Of a DNA stretch of 58,475 nt, positions 47,943 to 56,392 are shown piece after piece. Made by a program: the position numbers and the translations under genes. Under the pieces are notes generated by a model, which worked only from the letters and a program-made list of their open reading frames with translations, had not been told where the DNA came from and made no database searches. Location: positions 1 to 58,475 of the forward strand of contig CAKZXA010000108.1 of assembly GCA_937922045.1 (NCBI GenBank). Direction: 5' to 3'. The stretch's first letter is position 1, and every line of letters starts with the position of its first letter. This DNA is from an uncultured Acidimicrobiales bacterium (GTDB lineage: Bacteria > Actinomycetota > Acidimicrobiia > Acidimicrobiales > SZUA-35).

Positions 47943-50263
47943 GGTTCGAACCTTACCGTTACGTCATCGGGGAGCCATGGGGCGTTGCCTTCGACGGTGA
48001 AGTCGTCGACCGACTCGAACAAGGCCGGATCACCGTGCATCTGGTGGAACCAGTTTGCGATGTAGTGCATACGAGATTCAGGGTTCGACCAGTCGATGGC
48101 CCCCGTCCCAGCGAGGTGGCCATCGGCGGTGAAGTCGTCCTCTCGAAAGTAGTGCCCACCGGCAACCAGGTCTTCGTGCCCGCCTTCAGCCTCCCACTCA
48201 ACGGCAGAGCCGGGAAACGGGTCGACTCCCAAACCTGGACTGGGATCGGAGACACCATAGATGCGGTCCAGAACGATGTCGGCGTCGGGATCTGGTCCTC
48301 GACCGACCACCAGGTCACCGATTCTGATGGTCTGGTTTCGATGATCGGCCGGGTTCAGATCGGTGGGCATGTCGAGGTTGCTGATCAGGCTGCCCTGGGG
48401 GTCGCGGATGGCGATGTCACGATCGAGGCGGAACCGTTCACCGTCGAGACCAAGATCGACCCCCGCCATCGATGTTGCGATCGTGCTATCGCCACCCAGC
48501 AGGAAGGCAAGCGGCTCCGAAGCTCCCTGCACGATGCCGTCATCGGCGATCGACAGGTCCCAGATGTCGTTCAGAAAGTGATCGATGCCGCCTTGTTCGT
48601 AGGTGCCGAGGAGAGCGGATCCCACGAAGGCGAGTCGCTGGCGTTCCACCGGATCTTCGGTGGTTGCCGCGGCATGGTAGAACAGCAGGCCATCTCGCAG
48701 TTCGCCCGACCCTTCGGGAAACAGCGGGCGGCCGTTGGCATCCTCAGAGAGAAGATAGTTTCTGGTGAATGATCGATGGTCGGCTCCTTCACGAGTTTCG
48801 CTCTGGTCGATCATCATGGCGAAGGCTGGCGCGATCGTGCCGAAGATCCACTGGTTGCCATCGGCGGCTTGCTGGCGGGTGCTATCGCTCGTGGTTAGTG
48901 GGCCGGGGATGTCTTGTGAGTTGTCGATGATGCTCCCCACCTCGTCAGAGGCCGAGGCTCCGAAGTAGGCCCAGTTGGCGCCGCTGTGGTTGGGCGACAA
49001 CGGGTTGGTGGGATCGATCACAAACGGCGTCGGGTTCAACACCAGGTTCATTTCGCGCGCAAGCTCGCCGTAGTACAGGTTGAACAGGCTGTTGCGATCG
49101 GCGTTCTGCGTTTCGGGAAGGCGCGACACGATGACGACCTCGTCGGTAAGCGAGTCAGCGGCCAGGAGAGCGGCTGAGGACGTGGCTCGAAAGCCTTCGG
49201 TGCCCACCGCCTTGAAGTCGAGACCGGACGTGCGCCCCGTGCGATCGTCTTGAGTGCCTGGCAGGGCGAGAACGAACTGGCGCGCCGCCTCAGGATCGTG
49301 AGCGAACGCGTGCTGGTTGAAGGCGTTGGCATGCACATCATTCCAGGTGTTTGGCTGGTCGAGAACAGCTTCTCGAATCTCCGCGTTTTCAGCCAGGATC
49401 GCGTTGAGGCTCGCATAGGTAGCTTCTGACCCACCAACCATCTCGTAGTAGTCGGGGTTCTCGACCAAGTAAGCGGCCGAACCACGGATCGGGTTGGGGA
49501 AGTTCGGCGCCCCGGCCACCACCGAGGCGTCGCCAAGACCGCTAAACCCATAGGTGCCGAGAAAGTGAGCCAGGATGAGCAAGGCGTCGTCACCAGCGAG
49601 CGCCGCTGCGCCGTCCGAGCCGTTCGGATAGGCGCGATCGATCAGTTCCGGATGTTCGCCCCTGCTGGCCTGCACGAGAAGATACAAGGCCAACATCTCT
49701 TGATAGACGTCGCTGCCAATGTTCTCGCCAGCCAGGAGATCGTTGACCGGATCGGGCACCTCGCACCGCCCAGCGGTGTCGGCGAGGGCCCGGGCGAAGA
49801 GCTCGTCGAGCCGTCCGCTGTTGGCCGAGTTCAACAGCAGAGCTGCGACTTCGCTGCTGCCATCGGCTAGTTCGAGGAGCAAACGCTCACGAGCCTCGAC
49901 CAGTACCTTGCGCCGATGCACCTCCTGGGGAGGAAGCCCTGCGAGGTCAAGGGTCAACTGCTCGATTGCGAAGACCAGGCCAGCATCAGCGTGCTCGGCT
50001 TCGTTGGCGGTTTTGTCGAGCGTGTCGCCGTCCTGGGCGTAGGCCGCGGCTACAGATCTGAGTTCGACTCGAATCTGCTCGGATCGCATAGAAACGCTGG
50101 CGACGTTCAGCCGAACATCTCGTGGGTTGAGCCGCACCCCAGCGAGCTGGGACCGACAACGCAGGCCCAGCGCCTCGTAGTCGGTTCCGATGATGCGAAA
50201 CACCTCGGCGGCAGCCCTGAGCTCTGTGGGGGCAATGGTTATCGCTGCGGCTCCGTGGCTCAT
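47939..50263 (-). CDS. Large protein with WXG100-like helical N-terminus (unknown function)
   Basis: The 774-residue product starts at ATG 50263 after an AGGAGA site. The first ~130 residues are alpha-helical with heptad-like hydrophobics and the stretch LRSVAAAYAQDGDTLDKTANEA, resembling ESX/WXG100-type substrates, although no WXG motif is present. A long mixed domain follows without known motifs; it is rich in D, G and N with a possible metal-rich C-terminal part (GHEDLVAGGHYFREDD, MHYIANWFHQMHGD). No signal peptide is present. I do not recognise a family. It could be a secreted effector or structural protein; no ESX machinery lies in the window. Confidence 0.6.
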   Translation of the reverse strand: MSHGAAAITIAPTELRAAAEVFRIIGTDYEALGLRCRSQLAGVRLNPRDVRLNVASVSMRSEQIRVELRSVAAAYAQDGDTLDKTANEAEHADAGLVFAIEQLTLDLAGLPPQEVHRRKVLVEARERLLLELADGSSEVAALLLNSANSGRLDELFARALADTAGRCEVPDPVNDLLAGENIGSDVYQEMLALYLLVQASRGEHPELIDRAYPNGSDGAAALAGDDALLILAHFLGTYGFSGLGDASVVAGAPNFPNPIRGSAAYLVENPDYYEMVGGSEATYASLNAILAENAEIREAVLDQPNTWNDVHANAFNQHAFAHDPEAARQFVLALPGTQDDRTGRTSGLDFKAVGTEGFRATSSAALLAADSLTDEVVIVSRLPETQNADRNSLFNLYYGELAREMNLVLNPTPFVIDPTNPLSPNHSGANWAYFGASASDEVGSIIDNSQDIPGPLTTSDSTRQQAADGNQWIFGTIAPAFAMMIDQSETREGADHRSFTRNYLLSEDANGRPLFPEGSGELRDGLLFYHAAATTEDPVERQRLAFVGSALLGTYEQGGIDHFLNDIWDLSIADDGIVQGASEPLAFLLGGDSTIATSMAGVDLGLDGERFRLDRDIAIRDPQGSLISNLDMPTDLNPADHRNQTIRIGDLVVGRGPDPDADIVLDRIYGVSDPSPGLGVDPFPGSAVEWEAEGGHEDLVAGGHYFREDDFTADGHLAGTGAIDWSNPESRMHYIANWFHQMHGDPALFESVDDFTVEGNAPWLPDDVTVRFEP

Positions 50264-50433
50264 CGGGTCTCCTGAGGATGCAATGGTCGTTTCCTCATCA
50301 ACCTCAAACTCGGCCGTCCGTTACGAAATATCCCGACGAGATTAGGGCCGGAAATGCGGGAGCTTTGACTCGGATTTCCGATACGCTCAATGTCTGCTGA
50401 GACCGGCTCGACCGGTTCGCACAGATGATGCAC

Positions 50434-50515
50434 GGGTCGGTGCCCGAGTGGCCAAAGGGAGCGGACTGTAAATCCGCCGGCATCGCCTACGTAGGTTCAA
50501 ATCCTACCCGGCCCA
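50434..50515 (+). tRNA. tRNA-Tyr (anticodon GTA)
   Basis: The acceptor GGGTCGG/CCGGCCC pairs with one T-G. The anticodon loop CTGTAAA gives GTA, and the longer variable arm marks a class II tRNA, as expected for tyrosine. The T arm has TTCAAAT and discriminator A; CCA is not encoded. A TTGACT box at 50365-50370 is a possible -35. The surrounding gap 50264-50654 holds no protein gene. Confidence 0.95.
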
Positions 50516-50528
50516 CACGTCAGGATTA

Positions 50529-50573
50529 ACGAACGATGCCCCCGGACCAAGGTTCGGGGGCATCGTCGTTCGT
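50529..50573 (+). terminator. Hairpin after tRNA-Tyr
   Basis: GATGCCCCCG (50535-50544) and CGGGGGCATC (50555-50564) form a 10-bp stem, extended by ACGAAC/GTTCGT with a 3-base bulge. It lies 14 bases after the tRNA and very probably ends its transcript. Confidence 0.7.
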
Positions 50574-50654
50574 CGCCATGGCCAGTGGCGCTGTCGCGAC
50601 AATTCCTCACCGCGGCACGTCTCTTGAGTCGAATCCATATTTGGGAGAAGAAAC

Positions 50655-51209
50655 ATGTCTGCAGGTCGAATGATTTCATCACTACTAGGTTCGTTGGGCG
50701 GAAGTGCACTCGGCGGCATGGTTGGCGGCCGCACCGGCCGCATGATCGGCGCAGCCGCCGGTTCGATGCTGGCCCGACAGGTCTCTGGTGGCGGCGGTAT
50801 GGGCTCACTGCTCGGGTCGCTAGGAGGCGGCGGCGACGAGAACCAAGGCGGCCAAATGGCCCCTGAGATGCCTGAAGAAGAGGCTCGACTGCTGATTCGA
50901 GCCATGTGTTCGGCAGCCAAGGCCGATGGCCATGTCGACGAAGACGAGATGCGGCGGATCGTGGGCGAGATGGGCGAACTCGATCCCGATGACGAAGAAT
51001 TCCTCCGCGGCGAATTGTCGAGTCCGCTCGATATCGATGGCCTCGTGCGAGATGTCCCTGCCGGCATGGGCAACGACGTCTATGTCGCCTCGTTGCTAGC
51101 CGTCGATCTCGACTCCCAGGAAGAGCAGGACTACCTGGCCTCGCTCGGCAAGGCTCTCGGCATCGACGAGAACACTCGGCGCTCCATCCACGACGCCGTG
51201 ACAGCCTAG
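50655..51209 (+). CDS. TerB-like/DUF533 family protein
   Basis: The 184-residue product has a glycine-rich N-terminal ~65 residues with amphipathic sequence (LGSLGGSALGGMVGGRTGRM) and a helical C-terminal domain with EEARLLIRAMCSAAKADGHVDEDEMRRI, an acidic TerB-like motif. This matches the DUF533/TerB family, which is linked to membranes and tellurite-type stress, but the biochemical role is not known. The neighbours give no further clue. Confidence 0.75.
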   Translation: MSAGRMISSLLGSLGGSALGGMVGGRTGRMIGAAAGSMLARQVSGGGGMGSLLGSLGGGGDENQGGQMAPEMPEEEARLLIRAMCSAAKADGHVDEDEMRRIVGEMGELDPDDEEFLRGELSSPLDIDGLVRDVPAGMGNDVYVASLLAVDLDSQEEQDYLASLGKALGIDENTRRSIHDAVTA

Positions 51210-51223
51210 GCGCTTCTTCAGGT

Positions 51224-51742
51224 TCAAAGCATGCGCTGCATGAGCGCTACGTCATGCCAGCGTCCAAATTTGCGCGCTACCTGGCGTTCGATACCCACCA
51301 GCTCAAACCCATGGCGTCGGTGCAGGGCAATCGACGGCTCTTGCATACCGACGATGCGGGCGAAGAGGGCATGAAAGCCTCGGGTAGCGGCGGCTTCGAT
51401 CAGCTCACCGAGCAGCTCATACCCCACACCTCGACCGTGATGCCCACGGTCGACGTAGATCGAGTTCTCGACCGAGGTCCGGTAGCCGGGCCGGTCTCGG
51501 TAGAAACTGAGCGACCCGAAGCCGATCACCTCGCCATCGAGTTCGGCGACCAGAACTGCGAGTCCGCCCGACCGGTCGCGTATCCACGCCTTCTGCTCAT
51601 CGATCGAGCGGGGGACCAAGTCCAGCGTGACCGCGGTTTCGCTCACCTCGGGGTTGTAGATGCGGCACAAGGCTGCCGCATCGTTTTCGGTGGCCAAACG
51701 GATCTTCAAGCCGTTCGGTTCTTTTGTTTGAGAACCGCTCAT
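51224..51742 (-). CDS. GNAT-family N-acetyltransferase
   Basis: The 172-residue product has the GNAT acetyl-CoA site DRGHHGRGVGYELLGELI and the strand-helix ends FARIVGMQEPSIALHRRHGFE. The pattern YNPEVSETAVTLD near the start resembles phosphinothricin-acetyltransferase-like and YncA proteins, which acetylate amino-acid-like or toxic amines. Convergent with the TerB-like gene, and no functional partner nearby. Substrate unknown. Confidence 0.84.
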   Translation of the reverse strand: MSGSQTKEPNGLKIRLATENDAAALCRIYNPEVSETAVTLDLVPRSIDEQKAWIRDRSGGLAVLVAELDGEVIGFGSLSFYRDRPGYRTSVENSIYVDRGHHGRGVGYELLGELIEAAATRGFHALFARIVGMQEPSIALHRRHGFELVGIERQVARKFGRWHDVALMQRML

Positions 51743-51885
51743 CGGTTATCTAGTTCCGTCCATTGGGCTCGCTGCTACCTCTCAACCCTACGGTTTCTCA
51801 CCATGGGTAGAATCTTGCGACCATAAGTGCAGCTCGTCCGGGCGACCCGGTCAAGCTGGTTAAACCCGACCACCAGGAGCAACCC

Positions 51886-52860
51886 ATGTTCAGTGCCGAT
51901 ACCGACAAGTTTCGCTTCGACGAGTTCGCCTCGACGTTCGACGGAGAGCGGGTATTCATCACCGGCGCTGGCAAGGATGGAGGCATCGGCCAGGCCTTTG
52001 CTCTGGCCGCCGCCATGAACGGGGCCGAGTCGGTCGGTGTGCACTTTCATCGCAGCTATCAGGATGGGTTTGACCTGGTGGCGAAGCTAGCCGAGATGGG
52101 CGTCAATGCTTTTCCGGTTCAGGCCGACGTCACCAACTCCCGCGATCTGTGGGCCTCACGCAGCTACGTGATCGAACAGATGGACGGCAAACCGCCGAGC
52201 CTTTTGATCTGCAACTCCGGTCTGACCGAATCGGGCTACTCCTTTGGGCGAGCGCTGCGACCGAAGGAAGATGAGCCCATGGCCATGCGCCGGGCCCGGG
52301 TGCGGCAACACTTCATCGATTCGCTTGAAGATTCACAGCGAGTGCTCGACACGAAGATCGACGGCTTCCTCGCCTCAACCCATCTGTGGGCAGGCGAGGC
52401 CGTCTACCACGAATCACCGCTGAGAATCGTGTATGTGTCGTCTCGCCAGGCCATCGATCCTGGTCCTGCGGTGCCGGGCTATGCCATCTCCAATTGGGCG
52501 GTTTTGCAGCTGCCAAAGGTGCTGGAGGTAAACCTCGGACGAAGCGCTGAGTATGTGTCGGCCTTCAGTGTGCTCTTTCCCTTCATCCGCACCGGCATGA
52601 CCGACGAATACGCCGAGAACGACAAAGTTTTCGGCCGTTGGCAGCCCCGGATGTTGGAGACTTACGAATGCGCCGAAGCGTTCTCGCAGCTGCTCTCGAG
52701 GTCTACCGAGGAGCTGAACAACGGCATGTTCGAGCTGATGGTCGATCCAGTGGGCGAAGGAGCGGCTGATGGTGTGGCCGTGACGTGGAAGCAGGTGATC
52801 TTCGACGTGCAGGAAAACGAGCTCGGTTGGAGCGCAGACAGCCCTCGAACCTACGAATAG
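51886..52860 (+). CDS. SDR family protein with altered catalytic motif
   Basis: The 324-residue product has a Rossmann fold with the cofactor motif GAGKDGGIG (similar to enoyl-ACP-reductase-like and long SDRs) and the serine segment VYVSSRQ. The catalytic motif reads YAISN where YxxxK is normal: lysine is replaced by asparagine (codon AAT). Extra sequence between residues 100 and 150 (RPKEDEPMAMRRARVR) makes it longer than a typical ~250-residue SDR. It could be inactive, use another base, or serve a non-enzymatic role. Start ATG is preceded by GGAG. Confidence 0.78.
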   Translation: MFSADTDKFRFDEFASTFDGERVFITGAGKDGGIGQAFALAAAMNGAESVGVHFHRSYQDGFDLVAKLAEMGVNAFPVQADVTNSRDLWASRSYVIEQMDGKPPSLLICNSGLTESGYSFGRALRPKEDEPMAMRRARVRQHFIDSLEDSQRVLDTKIDGFLASTHLWAGEAVYHESPLRIVYVSSRQAIDPGPAVPGYAISNWAVLQLPKVLEVNLGRSAEYVSAFSVLFPFIRTGMTDEYAENDKVFGRWQPRMLETYECAEAFSQLLSRSTEELNNGMFELMVDPVGEGAADGVAVTWKQVIFDVQENELGWSADSPRTYE

Positions 52861-52953
52861 GCGACCGGCACCCATCGCACGGTGTTTCGCAAGGGATCTG
52901 GATGCAAAGAAGCGTAAAGAAAAGTGGACTGATCCGCCGTTTTTCTAACCCCG

Positions 52954-52989
52954 GTCGATGATTGCGAATACGTCGATGATTGCGAATAC
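52954..52989. repeat. 18-base tandem duplication
   Basis: GTCGATGATTGCGAATAC occurs twice head to tail at 52954-52971 and 52972-52989, in the 249-base gap between the SDR gene and the tail-anchored protein gene. It is a recent-looking duplication with no clear role; it could double a regulator site for the downstream gene. Confidence 0.6.
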
Positions 52990-53109
52990 ACTGTCAGCCA
53001 CAGATGTTGAATCGGGTTGTTCCAGCTGGGAGTTTACTCGAATCAACGCAAGGCTGATCGTCGAGATCCGGCGTTCGCAGCTGCAGGCGCGCGATAGGAA
53101 GAGTGCACG

Positions 53110-54684
53110 TTGACCGAGCTTGAATTCAACGGAGTCGAACCTTCCAGCGCGACCGAGGCCGGGGCCACCATCGTTGGTATCGAGTTCGCGTCGAACTATG
53201 TACGCGGCGTGATGTTGGAAAGTTCCGACGGCGAGTCGCTCATTACCGCCGTCGCCGAAGCAGAGATCATCTCCCCAGTCGGTCACGGCCCGCGCGGCCC
53301 CTTCGATTCGGCCCTCGTCGGCCCTGCTCTCGATGAGCTGATCGGCCTCCTCAACATCAATATTTCACAGCCGCCGCAGGTGGCGGTGAGTTTTGGGCCT
53401 AGCTACGCAGGGGTTGGCAGTGGCCCATCGCTTCCGCCCTGGCTGCAGCAGCAGGCGTCGCTTCTGGCTGAGTCTCTCATCTGTGCTGGCGATCTCGGTG
53501 TTGCCTTTGCCCCACGCAGTGCGGTGGAGTCGGTTGGCGAGGCGGTGGCCGCCAGCGGTCTACACCTGTCCCGGCTCGATCTGGCACCGGTTGCCGCCGC
53601 CCGCGTGCTCGACATGATGAATGTCGACACCCTCACGGTCGGCTCTGGCCGCGGCTGGCAGGCTCGCCTCCGAGATGCCGAGGTGTTGGAAGCCTTGGAA
53701 GTGGTTTCTGTTGACGTCGATGCACCGCTACTCGTGATCGACGAAAACAATGACGGCCAACCCGTGAGTGCCTACTTCGAAGTTGGGCTGGGAGCCAATC
53801 TTGTAATCGACGACCCGGACCTCGGGCAATACGCGGCTGCCGCTGGCGCAGCCCTCGGTTTGTATTATTCCAGCCCGGCTGATCTCCTAACCGGCGAGCT
53901 CATCGACCGGGGTGGACCGAGGCAAGTCCTTGAAACACCGGACAGCACTGAACTGTCAACACCGTGGGGTCAACGGGTAGCGGGGGCGACAGCTCGCACC
54001 ACGCTCAACCTGCAACGGCATCCAGCTTCTGGAGGCCTTGGGTCGGCCTTTGGCCACAGCCTTACGCACACTGAGCCGATCGATTTACTCGACCTCGGCC
54101 CAGAACCACAAGCCGTCGAGCCCCAACTGGTCGACGGTGACATCGAACTCGTCGACCCCGACATCGAAACAGCGGAGGCCGAAGACATCGAGATCGCGGA
54201 GGCCGAAGACATCGAGTCGGCAGTCGAGGATGCAACCGACGGTGACCTCGATCCGGAGACATCAGGAGACGAGTCTGATGTCGAGGACGTAGCTGATGTC
54301 GAGGACGTAGCTGTCGATGACCACGAAACACCCGTGCTCGAAGGCGAGGCTGCGAGTTCCGAACGTCGGCTACCGGTGATCGACCTACGAAGCCATGGTG
54401 GAACCAACGCAGCCAATGAGCCGGCGGGCTCCGAAACGGCGGGCGTATCGGGCCAGGGTGTGTTCGCTGACACCGACATGGCTGATGTCGGGCTGCTCGA
54501 CGGTGACGGACTCATCCAAGCCGAGGACCTCGGCCACGACGATCCAATCACGCAGTTCAGCCCAGACGAGAACCAGCAACAAACGCTTTCCAAGGCCGAC
54601 GGCTTGCTCCGCAATCGAGTCATCCTGCTCGTGCTAGCGCTCGTCGTCGTGGCGCTCCTGGTCTACAACTTCGTCTTATCCTAA
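53110..54684 (+). CDS. Tail-anchored protein with actin-fold (PilM-like) N-terminal domain
   Basis: The 524-residue product has no signal peptide but a single membrane helix at the extreme C-terminus (VILLVLALVVVALLVYNFVL), so it is a tail-anchored protein with a cytoplasmic body. The N-terminal ~250 residues, starting IVGIEFASNYVRGVMLE, and the later YFEVGLGANLVI resemble the PilM/ASKHA actin-like fold. A strongly acidic linker follows with two internal duplications. Start is TTG 53110 with AGGAAGAG upstream. Probably a scaffold for an assembly at the inner membrane; the Tad genes are far away, so a link is not supported. Confidence 0.65.
   Translation: MTELEFNGVEPSSATEAGATIVGIEFASNYVRGVMLESSDGESLITAVAEAEIISPVGHGPRGPFDSALVGPALDELIGLLNINISQPPQVAVSFGPSYAGVGSGPSLPPWLQQQASLLAESLICAGDLGVAFAPRSAVESVGEAVAASGLHLSRLDLAPVAAARVLDMMNVDTLTVGSGRGWQARLRDAEVLEALEVVSVDVDAPLLVIDENNDGQPVSAYFEVGLGANLVIDDPDLGQYAAAAGAALGLYYSSPADLLTGELIDRGGPRQVLETPDSTELSTPWGQRVAGATARTTLNLQRHPASGGLGSAFGHSLTHTEPIDLLDLGPEPQAVEPQLVDGDIELVDPDIETAEAEDIEIAEAEDIESAVEDATDGDLDPETSGDESDVEDVADVEDVAVDDHETPVLEGEAASSERRLPVIDLRSHGGTNAANEPAGSETAGVSGQGVFADTDMADVGLLDGDGLIQAEDLGHDDPITQFSPDENQQQTLSKADGLLRNRVILLVLALVVVALLVYNFVLS
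54172..54312 (+). repeat. Two in-frame tandem repeats in acidic linker
   Basis: GCGGAGGCCGAAGACATCGA(G) occurs at 54172-54192 and 54196-54216 (period 24), and GATGTCGAGGACGTAGCT at 54277-54294 and 54295-54312 (period 18). Both keep the reading frame and add acidic residues (AEAEDIE and DVEDVA) to the linker of the tail-anchored protein. They look like slippage-type expansions. Confidence 0.7.
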
Positions 54685-54686
54685 GC

Positions 54687-54704
54687 AGCGTGCCCATCGG
54701 CACG
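54687..54704. terminator. Hairpin between tail-anchored protein and VOC genes
   Basis: GCGTGCC (54687-54693) and GGCACGC (54698-54704) form a 7-bp stem with a 4-base loop, two bases after the upstream stop and 30 before the VOC stop, between convergent genes. Confidence 0.55.
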
Positions 54705-54733
54705 CCTGGGCCCGTCAGATCCTGCCGTCGGCT

Positions 54734-55714
54734 CTAGAATCCGTCGGCCGGTTGGACGAGTCCGAACTTTACGCCCTGGTCGTCGGTGCAATCGACGACG
54801 ATTCCCTGGGGCGTGTCCATTGGATCTGAGGCGTCGCCGCCGGCAGTGCGTATTGCTTCTGCGGTGCTGGCAGCGTCGTCTACTCGGAAGTAGAAGTCGA
54901 CCCTGTCGCCGTGGCGACCTGCGCCGATACCGCCATCGGTGACCATGTTCTCAGCGTGCATTCCGCCCTCGCTGCCCTCGGAGCCGAAGTCCCAACCGAA
55001 GAGGGCTGAGTAGAAGGCTCTGCCAGCAGCACCATCTTGGACCGGAAGCGACCAATAGAAGAGATCGCCGTGGCTCGATCCCTTCTGGGGGTTCCGGGCG
55101 TACTCGGCGTAGTCGCCTTCGCCCGGCTGTTGCAGGCTGAACGACGTTCCTTGATCGTCGCGGCAGCGGGCCATGGCACCGGGGTCGAAATACTCGATGT
55201 CGCCCTCGACGGTGCCTCCCAGTTCGACCACTCGGGCGGTGGCGGCTTCAATATCGTCGACGGCAATGTAGACCGTGCGTTCATCGGGCGAGGTGGCCGA
55301 TGGGTTCAACCCACCAGCGGGAGTGACCGCTGGGATGTGGCCTCCGAGCGAACCGCCTTCGACCTCCCAACCGAACACGGCACCGTAGAAGGCCTTTGAT
55401 CGCTCAAGATCCGGGGCGGGCACGGTGAAGTAGAACAGGTTGGACACACCACCGGTGGCATCGGTGATCCATCCAGGTGTCGGGCGGCTCGCTGTCTCGG
55501 TCGTTGATTCAGTCGTCGATTCAGTGTCTGACTTTGTGTCTGATTTTGTGGTTGCCATGAGTCTGGTTTCCTCTCGGGTTGCTTGTGTCGTGTTTGCTTG
55601 CGCTTGATCGATTAGTCGTTGTTTGAGTTGGGCGGCGAAGCGGGCTCGAGGTTCCATTGGTCTGTCGGTGTTGGCGAGGGCGTTGAAGGGGTCGGTGGCA
55701 TCTGGTTCAGCCAT
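54734..55714 (-). CDS. Two-domain VOC (glyoxalase-fold) protein with ECF-linked N-terminus
   Basis: The product contains two VOC units: one with VSNLFYFTVPAPDLERSKAFYGAVFGWEVEG and a second with DLFYWSLPVQDGAAGRAFYSALFGWDFGS (given here in part). VOC proteins bind small molecules or metals; the substrate is unknown. The N-terminal ~60 residues (DPFNALANTDRPMEPRARFA) are separate and followed by a TKSDTKSDTESTTES low-complexity stretch. Start ATG 55714 overlaps the sigma factor stop region and follows GGAAGGAGATGATC. Encoded in one operon with the ECF sigma factor, so it may report a signal to it, but that is inference. Confidence 0.75.
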   Translation of the reverse strand: MAEPDATDPFNALANTDRPMEPRARFAAQLKQRLIDQAQANTTQATREETRLMATTKSDTKSDTESTTESTTETASRPTPGWITDATGGVSNLFYFTVPAPDLERSKAFYGAVFGWEVEGGSLGGHIPAVTPAGGLNPSATSPDERTVYIAVDDIEAATARVVELGGTVEGDIEYFDPGAMARCRDDQGTSFSLQQPGEGDYAEYARNPQKGSSHGDLFYWSLPVQDGAAGRAFYSALFGWDFGSEGSEGGMHAENMVTDGGIGAGRHGDRVDFYFRVDDAASTAEAIRTAGGDASDPMDTPQGIVVDCTDDQGVKFGLVQPADGF

Positions 55715-56270
55715 GATCATCTCCTTCCGGGTAGGCGGCACGGAAGGCGGCCTTGGCTCGTGTCAGCAGGGCTTCGGTTGCTCCGGGGGTGCGGCCCAGG
55801 TGCTGAGCGACCTCACCGACGGGGAGACCATCGAGGTAGCGGAGGCTCAGGGCGGAGCGGTGGGCGGTGGAGAGTTCGGCGAGGGTGGTGTGGGCCAGGT
55901 GAATATCGAGAACGGCGTCCCACTGTCCGCTACCCGTCGCGGCTGTGGCGGAGGGGCTGGTTGGATTGGTGCCGGTGTGGGTGTTGGTCGCGGCTTTAGC
56001 CATGCGACGTTCCTCTCGCTCGAGGGAACGCCAGTGATCGGCCACCTTGTGACGGGCGATGCCGATAAGCCAGGCGATTGTGATGTTGACGACAATGCCA
56101 CGCTGGATGGTGTCCATTGCCGCAACAAAGGTTTCGGCGGTAACGTCTTCGGCTGCGATGGTGCTGGCGACGCGGCGGTTGACGTAACCATAGACCTCTG
56201 GCAGCGCCTCGTCGTAGAGGCCGAGGTAGTCGTCGATCTTTTGGGAGATCGTGGCGTCAGCTCCGGTCAC
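55707..56270 (-). CDS. ECF-type RNA polymerase sigma factor, partner of VOC protein
   Basis: The product has sigma-70 region 2-like VYGYVNRRVASTIAAEDVTAETFVAA with ITIAWLIGIARHKVADHWR, and region 4 LSLRYLDGLPVGEVAQHLGRTPGATEALLTRAKAAF. The start chosen is GTG 56270, five bases after GGAG, giving 187 residues; the frame is open to 56351 but overlaps the MerR promoter region. It precedes and overlaps the VOC gene. No anti-sigma factor is adjacent, so the VOC protein could take that role. Confidence 0.82.
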   Translation of the reverse strand: MTGADATISQKIDDYLGLYDEALPEVYGYVNRRVASTIAAEDVTAETFVAAMDTIQRGIVVNITIAWLIGIARHKVADHWRSLEREERRMAKAATNTHTGTNPTSPSATAATGSGQWDAVLDIHLAHTTLAELSTAHRSALSLRYLDGLPVGEVAQHLGRTPGATEALLTRAKAAFRAAYPEGDDHG

Positions 56271-56354
56271 AGCTACTCCATCGTCGCGCAGTATGAAAAC
56301 CCGACGCTTCAAGAAGCAAAAAGATCGCGAAAAGATCGCTGTGTCCACCAATCC

Positions 56355-56385
56355 TTGACCTGGAGCGCACTCCAGGTTGTTGAAT
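56355..56385 (+). promoter_or_regulatory. MerR-type operator-promoter
   Basis: TTGACC (56355-56360) and TTGAAT (56380-56385) are separated by 19 bases, the long spacer typical of MerR-regulated promoters. The spacer carries the palindrome ACCTGGAG-4-CTCCAGGT (56358-56377). Transcription should start near 56392, at the ATG of the MerR gene, so the mRNA is probably leaderless. Confidence 0.75.
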
Positions 56386-56392
56386 GGAAACC

